Source of the DNA: an uncultured Roseateles sp.
GTDB taxonomy: Bacteria; Pseudomonadota; Gammaproteobacteria; Burkholderiales; Burkholderiaceae_C
Length of the DNA: 64,000 nucleotides
Direction of reading: 5' to 3'
Assembly (NCBI RefSeq): GCF_963422335.1
Contig: NZ_OY729424.1
Location: 1,364,001-1,428,000, forward strand
In this document: positions 1 to 8,088 of the stretch, one piece after another
Layout of the letters: the number at the start of each line of letters is the position of its first letter
How positions within the stretch are numbered: the stretch's first letter is position 1
Notes under the pieces: generated by a model
Seen by the model: only the letters and a program-made list of their open reading frames with translations
Databases searched by the model: none
What the model was told of the DNA's origin: nothing
Made by a program: the position numbers and the translations under genes

Positions 1-668
1 AGACGGCGTCGAATCTGCAGCAGGCGGCTTCGTCGATGGAGCAACTGACCAGCACGGTCAGACAAAGCGCCGATTCGGCCCGTCAGGCCAATCAGCTGGC
101 CTCCACGGCGGCCGAGGTGGCCCAGCGTGGCGGCTCGGTGGTGGCCCAGGTGGTGTCGACGATGGACGAGATCAACAGCAGTTCGAAGAAGATCAGCGAC
201 ATCATCGGTGTGATCGACGGCATTGCCTTCCAGACCAATATCCTGGCGCTGAATGCCGCCGTCGAGGCCGCCCGCGCCGGCGAGCAGGGCCGCGGTTTTG
301 CCGTTGTCGCCAGTGAGGTCCGCAGCCTGGCGCAGCGCTCGGCCGAGGCCGCCAAGGAGATCAAGGCACTGATCGGCACTAGCGTGGACAAGGTCGAATC
401 CGGCTCCAAGCTGGTGGCCAATGCCGGTCAGACCATGGGCGAGATCGTCGCCTCGGTCAAGCGGGTGACCGACATGATCGGCGAGATCACCGCCGCCGCC
501 TCCGAGCAGTCCGACGGCATCAGCCAGGTCAACAGCACCGTCATCCAGCTCGACCAGATGACCCAGCAGAACGCCGCCCTGGTCGAGGAAAGCGCCGCCG
601 CGGCCGAATCGCTGAAAGGTCAGGCGCAGCGCCTGGCCCAGGTGGTGAGCACCTTCAGGCTGAGCTGA
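1..668 (+). CDS. Methyl-accepting chemotaxis protein, C-terminal part (gene cut by window start)
   Basis: This is the cytoplasmic signalling end of a chemoreceptor. The reading frame is open from base 3, so the sensor, membrane and HAMP parts lie outside the window. The highly conserved hairpin tip is visible in the middle (GIAFQTNILALNAAVEAARA, then GEQGRGFAVVASEVR), flanked by long Ala/Gln/Ser-rich helices typical of methylation and coupling bundles. Such receptors bind CheW and control CheA. There is no C-terminal CheR/CheB-tethering pentapeptide. The methionine at base 36 is internal, not a start. A closely similar tail occurs in the receptor at 21121-22692. The ligand cannot be inferred. 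Confidence 0.95.
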   Translation, partial: TASNLQQAASSMEQLTSTVRQSADSARQANQLASTAAEVAQRGGSVVAQVVSTMDEINSSSKKISDIIGVIDGIAFQTNILALNAAVEAARAGEQGRGFAVVASEVRSLAQRSAEAAKEIKALIGTSVDKVESGSKLVANAGQTMGEIVASVKRVTDMIGEITAAASEQSDGISQVNSTVIQLDQMTQQNAALVEESAAAAESLKGQAQRLAQVVSTFRLS

Positions 669-1040
669 TCAGGCTTTGTCCAGCGATTCGACGTAGCAGG
701 GCGCCGTCTCGCGCACTTCCACCGTGCACCACTCGGCCGCGGGGCACTGGGCAGCGATGTCCAGCGCTTCCTGCCGGGTCTTGCAGCTGATCAGGAAGAA
801 GCCGCCGACCATCTCCTTGGCCTCGGCATAGGGGCCGTCGATCAGCTGCATGCGGCCGTTGCGCACCTGCAGCTGGGTGGCATCGGTGTGCGAGCGCAGC
901 GACTCGCTGGCGATCAGCAGGCCGCGCTCGTGCAAGTCCTGGCCGAAGCGCACCATGCGGTCGTAGACCGCGCGGCCCTCGGCTTCGGTGCGGGTCTGGC
1001 GCTGGTTCAGCGGCTCTATCATCATCAGCATATAGGCCAT
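669..1040 (-). CDS. YciI-family (DGPF-domain) protein
   Basis: A 123-residue protein of the YCII-related / DGPF group. It has a short alpha/beta fold, and the conserved stretch near residues 60-75 reads IDGPYAEAKEMVGGFFLI. Family members are small ferredoxin-like domains, often encoded near sigma factors or regulators; their reactions are mostly unknown. I chose the ATG at 1040 because AGGGA precedes it at normal spacing and the family begins close to this point (MAYMLMMI). The upstream in-frame extension has no family character. The gene ends directly against the chemoreceptor stop and is divergent from the GyrI-like/AraC pair, so the intergenic palindrome at 1099-1114 may control both. Confidence 0.85.
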   Translation of the reverse strand: MAYMLMMIEPLNQRQTRTEAEGRAVYDRMVRFGQDLHERGLLIASESLRSHTDATQLQVRNGRMQLIDGPYAEAKEMVGGFFLISCKTRQEALDIAAQCPAAEWCTVEVRETAPCYVESLDKA

Positions 1041-1093
1041 GTCATTTCCCTGTGGCATTGCTTGGAGCGCGCAGATTAAATCATCTGCGGAAG

Positions 1094-1149
1094 CCTTGGC
1101 GGACTGAAGTCCGCAAGACTTGTCAAATGCGGCGGTGCTACCTTGGCGG
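1094..1149. promoter_or_regulatory. Divergent control region with 16-bp palindrome and CCTTGGCGG direct repeat
   Basis: The 133-bp gap between the YciI gene and the GyrI-like gene contains GCGGACT-GA-AGTCCGC at 1099-1114, a perfect 7-bp inverted repeat. It also contains two copies of CCTTGGCGG at 1094-1102 and 1141-1149. Regulators of the AraC family often bind direct repeats, and one is encoded just downstream, so autoregulation is plausible. No convincing -35/-10 pair was assigned. Confidence 0.45.
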
Positions 1150-1173
1150 CTCGATAACAGGGAGCCTCCCAAC

Positions 1174-1620
1174 ATGAACGAATTCATTGACATTCCCGGC
1201 TTCAGCGTGGTCGGCCTGCCGCTGCGCACTTCCAACGCGGTGGCCTTCGACACCATTCCGCCGCACTGGCAACGCTTCGGCGCCGAGGGGGTGCTGGCGC
1301 GCATCAGCGGCAGGCTGGACGACGATGTCTTTGGCGTCTACACCGACTTCGAGCATGCCGGCCTCAACAATGAGGGCGACTACACGCTGGTGATAGGTGC
1401 TCGCGTGGCGGCCGATGCCGCCGTGCCCGAGGGCCTGGTCTTGACCCATGTACCGGCTTCACGACGCTGCGTGTTCGAGGTGGCCGGCAGTCAGATGCAG
1501 CAGGTCGGCGCGACCTGGGGCGAGGTCTGGGCGAGCAAGGACCTGCGCAAGACCTTTCGCTGCGACTACGAGCAGTACAGCGCCACCGGCGGCATCCGCC
1601 TGATGATTGGTGTGGAATGA
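1174..1620 (+). CDS. Stand-alone GyrI-like small-molecule-binding domain protein
   Basis: A 148-residue protein resembling the GyrI-like / AraC effector-binding domain: FSVVGLPLRTSN at the start, FGVYTDFEHA near residue 50, and a C-terminal FRCDYEQYS strand. These domains (SOUL/GyrI superfamily) bind hydrophobic or cationic small molecules, and some are hydrolases. The ATG at 1174 is chosen for its AGGGAG site upstream and the match of MNEFIDIPGFSVVGL to family N-termini. Its stop overlaps the start of the AraC regulator (ATGA at 1617-1620), implying translational coupling. The regulator carries its own domain of the same type, so this may be a partner or a detached copy. Confidence 0.8.
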   Translation: MNEFIDIPGFSVVGLPLRTSNAVAFDTIPPHWQRFGAEGVLARISGRLDDDVFGVYTDFEHAGLNNEGDYTLVIGARVAADAAVPEGLVLTHVPASRRCVFEVAGSQMQQVGATWGEVWASKDLRKTFRCDYEQYSATGGIRLMIGVE

Positions 1621-2507
1621 GCGCATTGCAGGAAGCCGTGGCGGGCTATCACGAGCGGCGCCTGGCTCGGGTGCTGGACCATATCCACCGCCACCTGGAC
1701 CAGCCGCTGGACCTGCTGGCCCTGGCCGATGTGGCCCAGCTGTCGGCCCACCACTGGCACCGCGTCTACCGCGGCCTGTATGGCGAGACGGTGGCTGCCA
1801 CCGTCAAGCGTCTGCGTCTGCACCGGGCGGCCGGCTATCTGGCCCAAGGCGACTGGGACGTGGCACGCATCGCCCGCGAGAGCGGCTACGCCAATGTGCA
1901 GAGCTTCACCCGCATCTTCAAGGCCGTCTATGGCCTGCCGCCGGCGCGCTACCGCGAGCAGGGTCACCATGTGCCCTTCATCCACAACAGCCTGCCCATG
2001 CATCCGGCCCGGCCCGGCGCCTATCCGGTGACGGTGCAATACCTGCCCGAGATGACGATGCTGGCCGTGCCCCACCAGGGCTCCTATATGCAGATCGGCC
2101 AGGGCTTCGACCTGCTGATGCGCCGGCTGGCGCCGCCAGGTCTGCTGCCACCCGTGCCGCGGCTGGTGGGTCTGTATCTGGATGACCCCGAGGCCGTGCC
2201 CGAAGCTCAGCTGCGCTCGATGGCGGCGGTGATCGCCGATGCGGGCGAGTTGCCGGCGCCGGTGGTCCGCACCCACCGCGCTGCCGGTTTCTACGCGGTG
2301 CTGCGCTACCAGGGCCCCTATGCCAGCATGCGCGCCGCCTACCACTGGCTGTTCGGTGACTGGCTGCCGCCGTCCGGCTGGCAGGCGGCCGACACGCCGC
2401 TGCTGGAGGAGTACCTGAACGACCCCCGCGAGACCGCGCCGAACGACTTGCTGAGCCTGATCTTTTTGCCGCTGCAGGCGCTGGAGGCACCGTCCAGCCG
2501 ACAATAG
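1617..2507 (+). CDS. AraC-family transcriptional regulator with C-terminal GyrI-like domain
   Basis: A 296-residue protein. Residues about 15-110 form an AraC double helix-turn-helix (LDLLALADVAQLSAHHWHR, then VARIARESGYANVQSFTRIF). About residues 135-290 form a GyrI-like effector-binding domain (VQYLPEMTMLAVPHQGSY). This is the Rob/SoxS-like arrangement with DNA binding first and ligand binding second, as in several multidrug or stress regulators. The start codon overlaps the preceding stop by four bases. The target is unknown; the palindrome and direct repeats upstream of the pair are the obvious candidates. Confidence 0.92.
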   Translation: MSALQEAVAGYHERRLARVLDHIHRHLDQPLDLLALADVAQLSAHHWHRVYRGLYGETVAATVKRLRLHRAAGYLAQGDWDVARIARESGYANVQSFTRIFKAVYGLPPARYREQGHHVPFIHNSLPMHPARPGAYPVTVQYLPEMTMLAVPHQGSYMQIGQGFDLLMRRLAPPGLLPPVPRLVGLYLDDPEAVPEAQLRSMAAVIADAGELPAPVVRTHRAAGFYAVLRYQGPYASMRAAYHWLFGDWLPPSGWQAADTPLLEEYLNDPRETAPNDLLSLIFLPLQALEAPSSRQ

Positions 2508-2540
2508 CGCCTTGCCCGCCACTTGCGGGCCTGGAAAGCT

Positions 2541-3842
2541 ATGAAGTCGAATCATCTGGAACTGCCGCGTTTCGAGCCCACCGTGACGGCGGCCCTGGCG
2601 CGCCTGGCCGCCATCAAGCCGGGCGACTATGCCCGCACCCGCAATCACCTGGGGGGCGCGGTCAGCAAGCTCTCGCCCTATCTGACCCATGGTTTCATCA
2701 GCATGCCGGAGGCGGCGCGGTTTCTGGACTCGCGCCACCAGCTGGACCTGCAGAACAAGTTCGCCTACGAGCTGGGCTGGCGCGAGTTCTTCCAGCATGT
2801 CTGGCGCCACGAGGGCGACGGCATCCTGAGCTCGCTGCACGAGGGCCCCCTGCCCGATGTCGCCTATGCCGCCGAGCTGCCGGCCGACATCCGCGAGGCG
2901 CGCACCGGCGTGCCGACGATAGACGCCGCCGTGCGCATGCTCTACGCCTGCGGCTATCTGCACAACCATGCGCGGATGTGGCTGGCCTCCTACATCGTGC
3001 ACCTGCGCAAGGTGCACTGGCGGGCCGGCGCCGACTGGATGCTGGGCCATCTGCTGGACGGCGACCTGGCCAGCAACCACCTCAGCTGGCAATGGGTGGC
3101 CGGCACCGGCAGCCACAAACCCTATCTGTTCAATGCCGAGAACGTGACCCGCTTCACCCCCAAGGGCATGGCCGAGTGGTCGGCCAAGGGCACGGTGCTG
3201 GATGCCTCGTACGAGGCGCTGGAGCAGATCGCCCGCAGCCCCGAGGCCGTGGCCACGCAGCCGCTGGCCAAGGGCCTGGCCGAGCCGAAACTGCATGCCG
3301 CGCCGCCCGAAGCCCTGGTCGCCCAGCTGGGCAAGACGGTCGAGCCGCCCAAGGCCAAGGCCGCGGCCGGCCGCGAGGTCTGGCTGGTCCAGCCCTGGGG
3401 CCTGCGCGATCTGCCGGACCGGGTGCCGCCCAGCACGCTCAAGGTCGGCCTGCTGCTGACCGATTTCCACGGCGCCTTCCCCTGGAGCGAGCAGCGCTGG
3501 CGCTTTGTGCTGACGCGCATGGCCAAGCTCTGCGACGAGATCTGGCTGTGCGATGCCGCTGCGCTGAAGACCGCCCTGGCCAAGGCCAAGAGCGTGCGGG
3601 GCCAGCTCTCACCCCATATCGCCGGCTATCTGCAAAGCCAGATGGATGGCTGGGAGGCCGAATTTGCACCCACCCTGCTGGGCGAACCCGGCGAGCGCTG
3701 CGCCTCGTTCTCGCAGTTCTGGGCCCGCACGACCACCGGCCTGCGCCGCCTGACCGAGCTGCCGGGCCTGGGCGGCCTGGGCCTGGCCGAGCCCGAGCCG
3801 GAAGAACCCTATGACGATGAAGAAGACGACGAAGACGATTGA
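2541..3842 (+). CDS. Photolyase/cryptochrome-like FAD-binding protein lacking the usual N-terminal domain
   Basis: The N-terminal 250 of 433 residues are a clear photolyase FAD-binding domain: KLSPYLTHGFIS, ELGWREFFQHVW, GVPTIDAAVRML, GYLHNHARMW and DLASNHLSWQWVAGTG occur in family order. The alpha/beta antenna domain that normally precedes it is absent. Instead, about residues 280-410 contain a hydrophobic strand-helix region (VWLVQPWGL, KVGLLLTDFHG, WRFVLTRMAKLCDEIWL), followed by a strongly acidic tail. The start is placed at the ATG at 2541 because FAD-domain similarity begins soon after it. DNA repair or light sensing is possible; activity is not proven. The 3' end overlaps the extended frame of the M16 gene. 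Confidence 0.8.
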   Translation: MKSNHLELPRFEPTVTAALARLAAIKPGDYARTRNHLGGAVSKLSPYLTHGFISMPEAARFLDSRHQLDLQNKFAYELGWREFFQHVWRHEGDGILSSLHEGPLPDVAYAAELPADIREARTGVPTIDAAVRMLYACGYLHNHARMWLASYIVHLRKVHWRAGADWMLGHLLDGDLASNHLSWQWVAGTGSHKPYLFNAENVTRFTPKGMAEWSAKGTVLDASYEALEQIARSPEAVATQPLAKGLAEPKLHAAPPEALVAQLGKTVEPPKAKAAAGREVWLVQPWGLRDLPDRVPPSTLKVGLLLTDFHGAFPWSEQRWRFVLTRMAKLCDEIWLCDAAALKTALAKAKSVRGQLSPHIAGYLQSQMDGWEAEFAPTLLGEPGERCASFSQFWARTTTGLRRLTELPGLGGLGLAEPEPEEPYDDEEDDEDD

Positions 3843-3858
3843 GCCCGGGAGCTTGCCG

Positions 3859-5220
3859 ATGTCCGTAGAAATTGCCGCTTTCAGCCGCCGCAGCCTGTTG
3901 CTGGCCGCCTCGGCCCTGGCCCTGCCGGCCTGGGCCCAGCTGGCCGTGCCGCCGCTGGCCCTGATCCAGCGCACCCTGGCCAATGGCCTGCAGGTCATTG
4001 CCTCGCCCGATCCGCGCGCTGCGACCGTCAGCGTGCAGGTCTGGTACCGGGTTGGTGGCAAGGACGATCCGGTCGGCCGCTCGGGCTTTGCCCATCTGTT
4101 CGAGCACATGATGTTCAAGGCCACCAAGCACATGAAGGCCGAGCAGTTCGACCGCCTGACCGAGGACGTGGGCGGCATGAACAACGCCTTCACCGCCGAG
4201 GACATGACCGGCTACGAGACACTGGTGCCGGCCAACCACCTGGAGCGCATCCTCTGGGCCGAGGCCGAGCGCATGTCCAGCCTGACCGTCGACCAGGCCA
4301 ATTTCGACAGCGAGCGCCTGGTCGTGCAGGAGGAGTTCCGCCAGCGCGTGCTGGCCGAGCCCTATGGCCTGCTGTTCAATGCGATGGCGCCCGAGGGCTT
4401 CGAGCGCCATCCGTACAAGCGCCCGGTGATTGGCAGCATCGAGGACCTGAACGCGGCGACGCTGGACGACGTTCGCCAGTTCCATGCCACCTACTACCGG
4501 CCCGACAATGCGGTGCTGATCGTCACCGGCGGCTTCGAGCCCAGGCAGCTCGACGCCTGGGTGGACCGCTATTTCGGCGGCCTGCAGCGGCCGGCCACGC
4601 CGATTCCGCGCGTCAATGTGCAGGAGCCCCGGCTGGCCAGGGACCGCGTCGTCGCACTGACAGGCGCCAATGTGCCGCTGCCGGCGGCAATGCTGATCTG
4701 GCAGGGGCCCAAGGTCGCCAGCCCGGACACCAAGGCCCTGCGCGTGGCCCAGGCCCTGCTCAGCGCCGGTGATTCTTCACGTCTCAACGAGGCCCTGGTC
4801 TATCGCCAGAACATTGCCCAGAGCGCCGGCTTCGAGGCCGCCCCCTACGCCGACGCCGGCCTGCTGATCGCCTTCGCCATCGCCGCGGGCAAGCAGCGGG
4901 CCGAGCAGCTGGTGGCGCCGCTGATGCACGAGATCACGCGCCTGGCCACCGGGCCCATCTCGGCCGCCGAGCTCGACAAGGTCAAGACCGGCCTGCTGAC
5001 CACCGCCCTGGTGGCCCGCGAAACGCCGCAGGGCCGCGCCAGCGCCATCGGCCAGGCGGTGGTGCTGCAGGGCGATGCGAACGCCGTCAATCGCGAGCTG
5101 AGTGACTTGCAGGCCGTCACGGCCGCCGATGTGCAGCGCGTGCTCAAGACCTATGTGCTGGACGCCAGGCGCGTGACCCTCCACTACACGCAAGAGAAGA
5201 AGAAAGGCGCGAAGCCATGA
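3859..5220 (+). CDS. M16-family zinc metallopeptidase, catalytic subunit, Tat-type signal
   Basis: A 453-residue pitrilysin/insulinase-family peptidase. The inverted zinc motif HxxEH is present as HLFEHMMFKAT near residue 78, with the downstream acidic ligand expected in EAERM. The N-terminus SRRSLLLAASALALPAWA looks like a twin-arginine or Sec signal, so the enzyme is probably periplasmic. The ATG at 3859 is preferred over the earlier in-frame start because of GGGAG seven bases upstream and the position of the signal. Its stop overlaps the next gene (ATGA), which encodes an M16 protein without the zinc motif, so the two should form a PqqF/MPP-like active/inactive pair. Confidence 0.93.
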   Translation: MSVEIAAFSRRSLLLAASALALPAWAQLAVPPLALIQRTLANGLQVIASPDPRAATVSVQVWYRVGGKDDPVGRSGFAHLFEHMMFKATKHMKAEQFDRLTEDVGGMNNAFTAEDMTGYETLVPANHLERILWAEAERMSSLTVDQANFDSERLVVQEEFRQRVLAEPYGLLFNAMAPEGFERHPYKRPVIGSIEDLNAATLDDVRQFHATYYRPDNAVLIVTGGFEPRQLDAWVDRYFGGLQRPATPIPRVNVQEPRLARDRVVALTGANVPLPAAMLIWQGPKVASPDTKALRVAQALLSAGDSSRLNEALVYRQNIAQSAGFEAAPYADAGLLIAFAIAAGKQRAEQLVAPLMHEITRLATGPISAAELDKVKTGLLTTALVARETPQGRASAIGQAVVLQGDANAVNRELSDLQAVTAADVQRVLKTYVLDARRVTLHYTQEKKKGAKP

Positions 5221-6686
5221 GCGGCCCCAAGTTCCTGTTGTCGGGCTTGGCCCTGGCCTGCCTGAGTGCTATCGCTGTGGCGCAAACCCCGGGTGTCGAT
5301 GTGCCGCCGCTGCCCGGCCCTGCCGCCGCCATCACCGTGCCGGCGATTGAAGAGTTCCGCCTGCCCAATGGCGTGCGGGTGGTGCTGGCGGCGCGGCACG
5401 ATGTGCCGCTGGTCAGCGCGCTGTTGCGGGTCGAGGTCGGCAGCCTGGCCGATCCGGCGCCGCGTGCGGGCCTGGCCGGCCTCACTGCCACCCTGCTGAC
5501 CAAGGGCGCCCAGCGCGCCGGCAAGACCCTGGACGCGACCCAGATCGCCCGTGAGGCCGAAGCCCTGGGCAGCAGCCTGGTGGCCAGCGCCGGCTGGGAC
5601 AGCAGTCTACTGGGCCTGACCGTCTCCCGCCCCAAGCTGGACGCCGCCGTCGGCCTGCTGGTGGACCTGCTGCGCGCGCCCACCTTCCCGCCCGCGGAGC
5701 TGGAGCGCACCCGCGCCCAGGCGCTGGATGCGCTGAAGCTGGCCCAGTCCAACCCGACCCAGGTGGCGCAGGACGTGGCCCGCCGCGTCTACTGGGGCGC
5801 CAGCGCCTATGGCGCGTCGAGCACGGCGCAGACGCTGGCGCGTATCAAGCGCGAGGACGTGGTCGCCCTGCACCGCTTGTGGGTGCGGCCCGAAACGACG
5901 ACGCTGATACTCGCGGGCGATCTCAAGCTGGACGAGGCCCGAACGCTGGCCGAGCACGCGCTGGGCCAGTGGCCGGCTAACCGCATGACCCTGCCCCGGA
6001 TGAGTGCTGCCCCGGCGCAGCCGCTGGACAGCACCCTGGTGCTGGTCAATCTGCCCGGCGCCGGTCAGGCCGGCGTGGCGGTGGCCGCGCCCTTTGTGCC
6101 GCAGGACCAGGTGCAGGCGCGGCGCATCGGCTCGGTGGCCAATGCGGTGCTGGGCGTGGGCTATTCGGCGCGGCTGAACCAGGAGGTGCGCATCAAGCGC
6201 GGCCTCAGCTACGGCGCGGGCAGCAGCGCCGCCAGCCACCGCGCTGGCGGCCTGGTGCTGGCCCAGGCCCAGACCAACAACCCGACCGCCGCCCAGGTGG
6301 TGGAGTTGATGCGTGCCGAGATGACAGGCCTGGCCACCCGCCCCCCCGACGCCGACGAGCTGGCCGCGCGCCAGGCGGCCCTGGTCGGCGGCTTTGCCCG
6401 CAGCCTGGAGTCGACCGCAGGCCTGGCCTCGGTCGTGGCCAGCCAGATGGACCGCGGCCGCCCGCTGGCCGAACTGAACAACACCGTGCCCGAGCTGCTG
6501 GCCGTCACCGCACCCCAGGTCGGCGAGTTTGCCGCCGCGCACTGGGCCGCTCCGGCACTGCGCACCGTCGTCGTCGGTGATCTGCAAGCAGCCGGCGGGG
6601 CCTTGCAGAAGCTCGATGCCAAGGCGCTGGTGATCACCATGGATCAGCTGGATCTGGCCGCGCCCGGCTTGGTGCGGGGGAAGTAG
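5217..6686 (+). CDS. M16-family peptidase-like protein, catalytically inactive partner
   Basis: A 489-residue secreted protein with an N-terminal signal (LLSGLALACLSAIAVAQT) and two M16 repeats. The first repeat starts FRLPNGVRVVLAARHDVPLV. Where active members carry HxxEH it reads GLAGLTATLL, so zinc ligands are missing. The second half has the RIGSVANAVLG and NQEVRIKRGLSYGAG elements that in M16 partners close the substrate chamber. It overlaps the active subunit gene by four bases, indicating equimolar expression. The pair is common in proteobacteria; its substrate is unknown. Confidence 0.9.
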   Translation: MSGPKFLLSGLALACLSAIAVAQTPGVDVPPLPGPAAAITVPAIEEFRLPNGVRVVLAARHDVPLVSALLRVEVGSLADPAPRAGLAGLTATLLTKGAQRAGKTLDATQIAREAEALGSSLVASAGWDSSLLGLTVSRPKLDAAVGLLVDLLRAPTFPPAELERTRAQALDALKLAQSNPTQVAQDVARRVYWGASAYGASSTAQTLARIKREDVVALHRLWVRPETTTLILAGDLKLDEARTLAEHALGQWPANRMTLPRMSAAPAQPLDSTLVLVNLPGAGQAGVAVAAPFVPQDQVQARRIGSVANAVLGVGYSARLNQEVRIKRGLSYGAGSSAASHRAGGLVLAQAQTNNPTAAQVVELMRAEMTGLATRPPDADELAARQAALVGGFARSLESTAGLASVVASQMDRGRPLAELNNTVPELLAVTAPQVGEFAAAHWAAPALRTVVVGDLQAAGGALQKLDAKALVITMDQLDLAAPGLVRGK

Positions 6687-6690
6687 GGCC

Positions 6691-7314
6691 CTATTCGGTC
6701 ACCTGATATTCGGTCAGCTCGCGTATCAAGCCCTCGAACACCCGGCCGCCAGCGTAGATCCAGCTCTCGGAGCGCACCAGCCATTTGACCTTGGGCACAT
6801 ACCAGAACTTGTACTGGCTCCGGTCGCTGGCGCAGCGGTTGCGCCAGGTGCCCTCGCTGTCGATGCGCAAGGCGCGAAAGGTGCCGGCAGGCACCTTCAC
6901 CTCTTCCCAGCCCACTACCTGGTTCCTCAGCTCGGTTGTTGTCTTGCCGCAGCTGGCATGGTCGTAGCTGTTGCTGTGGGTCCAGCGCTTGCCGACTGCC
7001 AGCGGAAACTGCAGCGGCTCGACGCGCGGACTGAATCTGCGCTCGCCGGTCTGCAGCAGGGCCAGGTTCTGGTCGTAGAGCGACAGCACGCTCTGATTGC
7101 GCTCCGTGACCTCGATCTGCTCGGCGCTGACCGCCGTGACCACCGTGTCTTCCTCTCGTTGCCGGACCTTGGTCATCGAGTCCAGCACGACGTAGATGCG
7201 GCTGTCGCCGACGCGCGGGTTGGGCTTGTCGACGGTGCCGGGGTCCTGCGCCTCACTGGGCAAGCCGGTCAATCCCAGCAAGAGTGACAGCAGGGCGGCG
7301 GCAGGCATCTTCAT
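6691..7314 (-). CDS. Secreted hypothetical protein
   Basis: A 207-residue protein with a signal peptide (MPAAALLSLLLGLTGLPSEA). The rest is predicted beta-rich and ends RELTEYQVTE. Features such as FPLAVGKRW, KVPAGTFRALRI and FWYVPKVKWLVRSE recall periplasmic beta-barrel-like domains of the DUF3108 sort, but I cannot assign the family firmly. The ATG at 7314 is chosen because AAGGAG sits five bases upstream. It converges on the M16 operon with only four bases between stops. Function unknown. Confidence 0.7.
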   Translation of the reverse strand: MKMPAAALLSLLLGLTGLPSEAQDPGTVDKPNPRVGDSRIYVVLDSMTKVRQREEDTVVTAVSAEQIEVTERNQSVLSLYDQNLALLQTGERRFSPRVEPLQFPLAVGKRWTHSNSYDHASCGKTTTELRNQVVGWEEVKVPAGTFRALRIDSEGTWRNRCASDRSQYKFWYVPKVKWLVRSESWIYAGGRVFEGLIRELTEYQVTE

Positions 7315-7490
7315 GGGCACTCCTTGGCGAGGGGCAAGCGGCGCTACGATGAATTAAAGCGCGACTGCGCGCGGTGTTTCCATCCGGGTTTACGCATGCG
7401 GTGGTCAGGGTTGACGATGCCAAGGGGGCCACATGGTGCTAACGTGGGTCACTACCGTCCAACGCGTGAGCGCATCAACAAGGAGTGAAG

Positions 7491-8012
7491 ATGAAGCATC
7501 TGATGCTGGCTATGGTGTTCACCACATGGGCCGGAGCTGGTCTGGCGGCAGGCCCGCTGAGCATTGCGATGCGCAGTGCCGACGACAGCGGCCCCGGCAC
7601 GGCCGTGGGCGAGGTGCTGGTCAGCGAGTCGAGGTACGGCCTGGTGTTCGCCCCGGCGCTGAAGGGGCTGCCGCCCGGTTTGCATGGTTTCCATGTGCAT
7701 GAGAACGCGAGCTGCGACATGGCGCTGCGCGATGGCAAGCCGGTGGCAGCGCTGGCCGCCGGTGGCCATTACGACCCCGAGAAGACGGGCCAGCACGGCA
7801 CGCCCTGGGGCGAGGGTCACCGGGGCGATCTGCCCCCCTTGTATGTGGACGCTCAGGGCAATGCGCAGCAGCCGGTGCTTGCGCCCCGGCTCAAGCTCAG
7901 CGATCTGGCGGGCCGCTCGCTGATGATCCACGCCGGGGGCGACAACCATGCCGACCATCCCGCGCCGCTCGGCGGCGGTGGCGCGCGGGTGGTCTGCGGC
8001 GTCAGTCCTTGA
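7491..8012 (+). CDS. sodC: Superoxide dismutase [Cu-Zn], periplasmic
   Basis: A 173-residue Cu/Zn superoxide dismutase that converts superoxide to oxygen and hydrogen peroxide in the periplasm. A signal peptide (MKHLMLAMVFTTWAGAGLA) is followed by copper-ligand HVH in GFHVHENASC, the zinc-loop GGHYDP and the metal-ligand Asp/His region HAGGDNHADHP. The cysteines of ENASCD and VVCGV form the usual disulfide. The ATG at 7491 follows AAGGAG by five bases; the GTG two codons upstream overlaps that site and is less likely. The 170-bp upstream region has a TTGACG but no well-spaced -10. Confidence 0.96.
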   Translation: MKHLMLAMVFTTWAGAGLAAGPLSIAMRSADDSGPGTAVGEVLVSESRYGLVFAPALKGLPPGLHGFHVHENASCDMALRDGKPVAALAAGGHYDPEKTGQHGTPWGEGHRGDLPPLYVDAQGNAQQPVLAPRLKLSDLAGRSLMIHAGGDNHADHPAPLGGGGARVVCGVSP

Positions 8013-8088
8013 CCCCAGGCCGCGCTTGGCGGCCCGTGCCAGCACGAAACAGTGATATGTTCTGCCGAACACTCTTGCGCGGTGGACG

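Noticed and set aside
1566..3470. 634-codon open frame opposite the AraC and photolyase-like genes
   Set aside because: Composition (Gln/His/Gly/Arg-rich) and overlap with two well-supported genes mark it as a shadow.
7410..7445. TTGACG upstream of sodC as a sigma-70 promoter
   Set aside because: No -10 hexamer at 16-18 bp; the nearest TAAC lies too far away.
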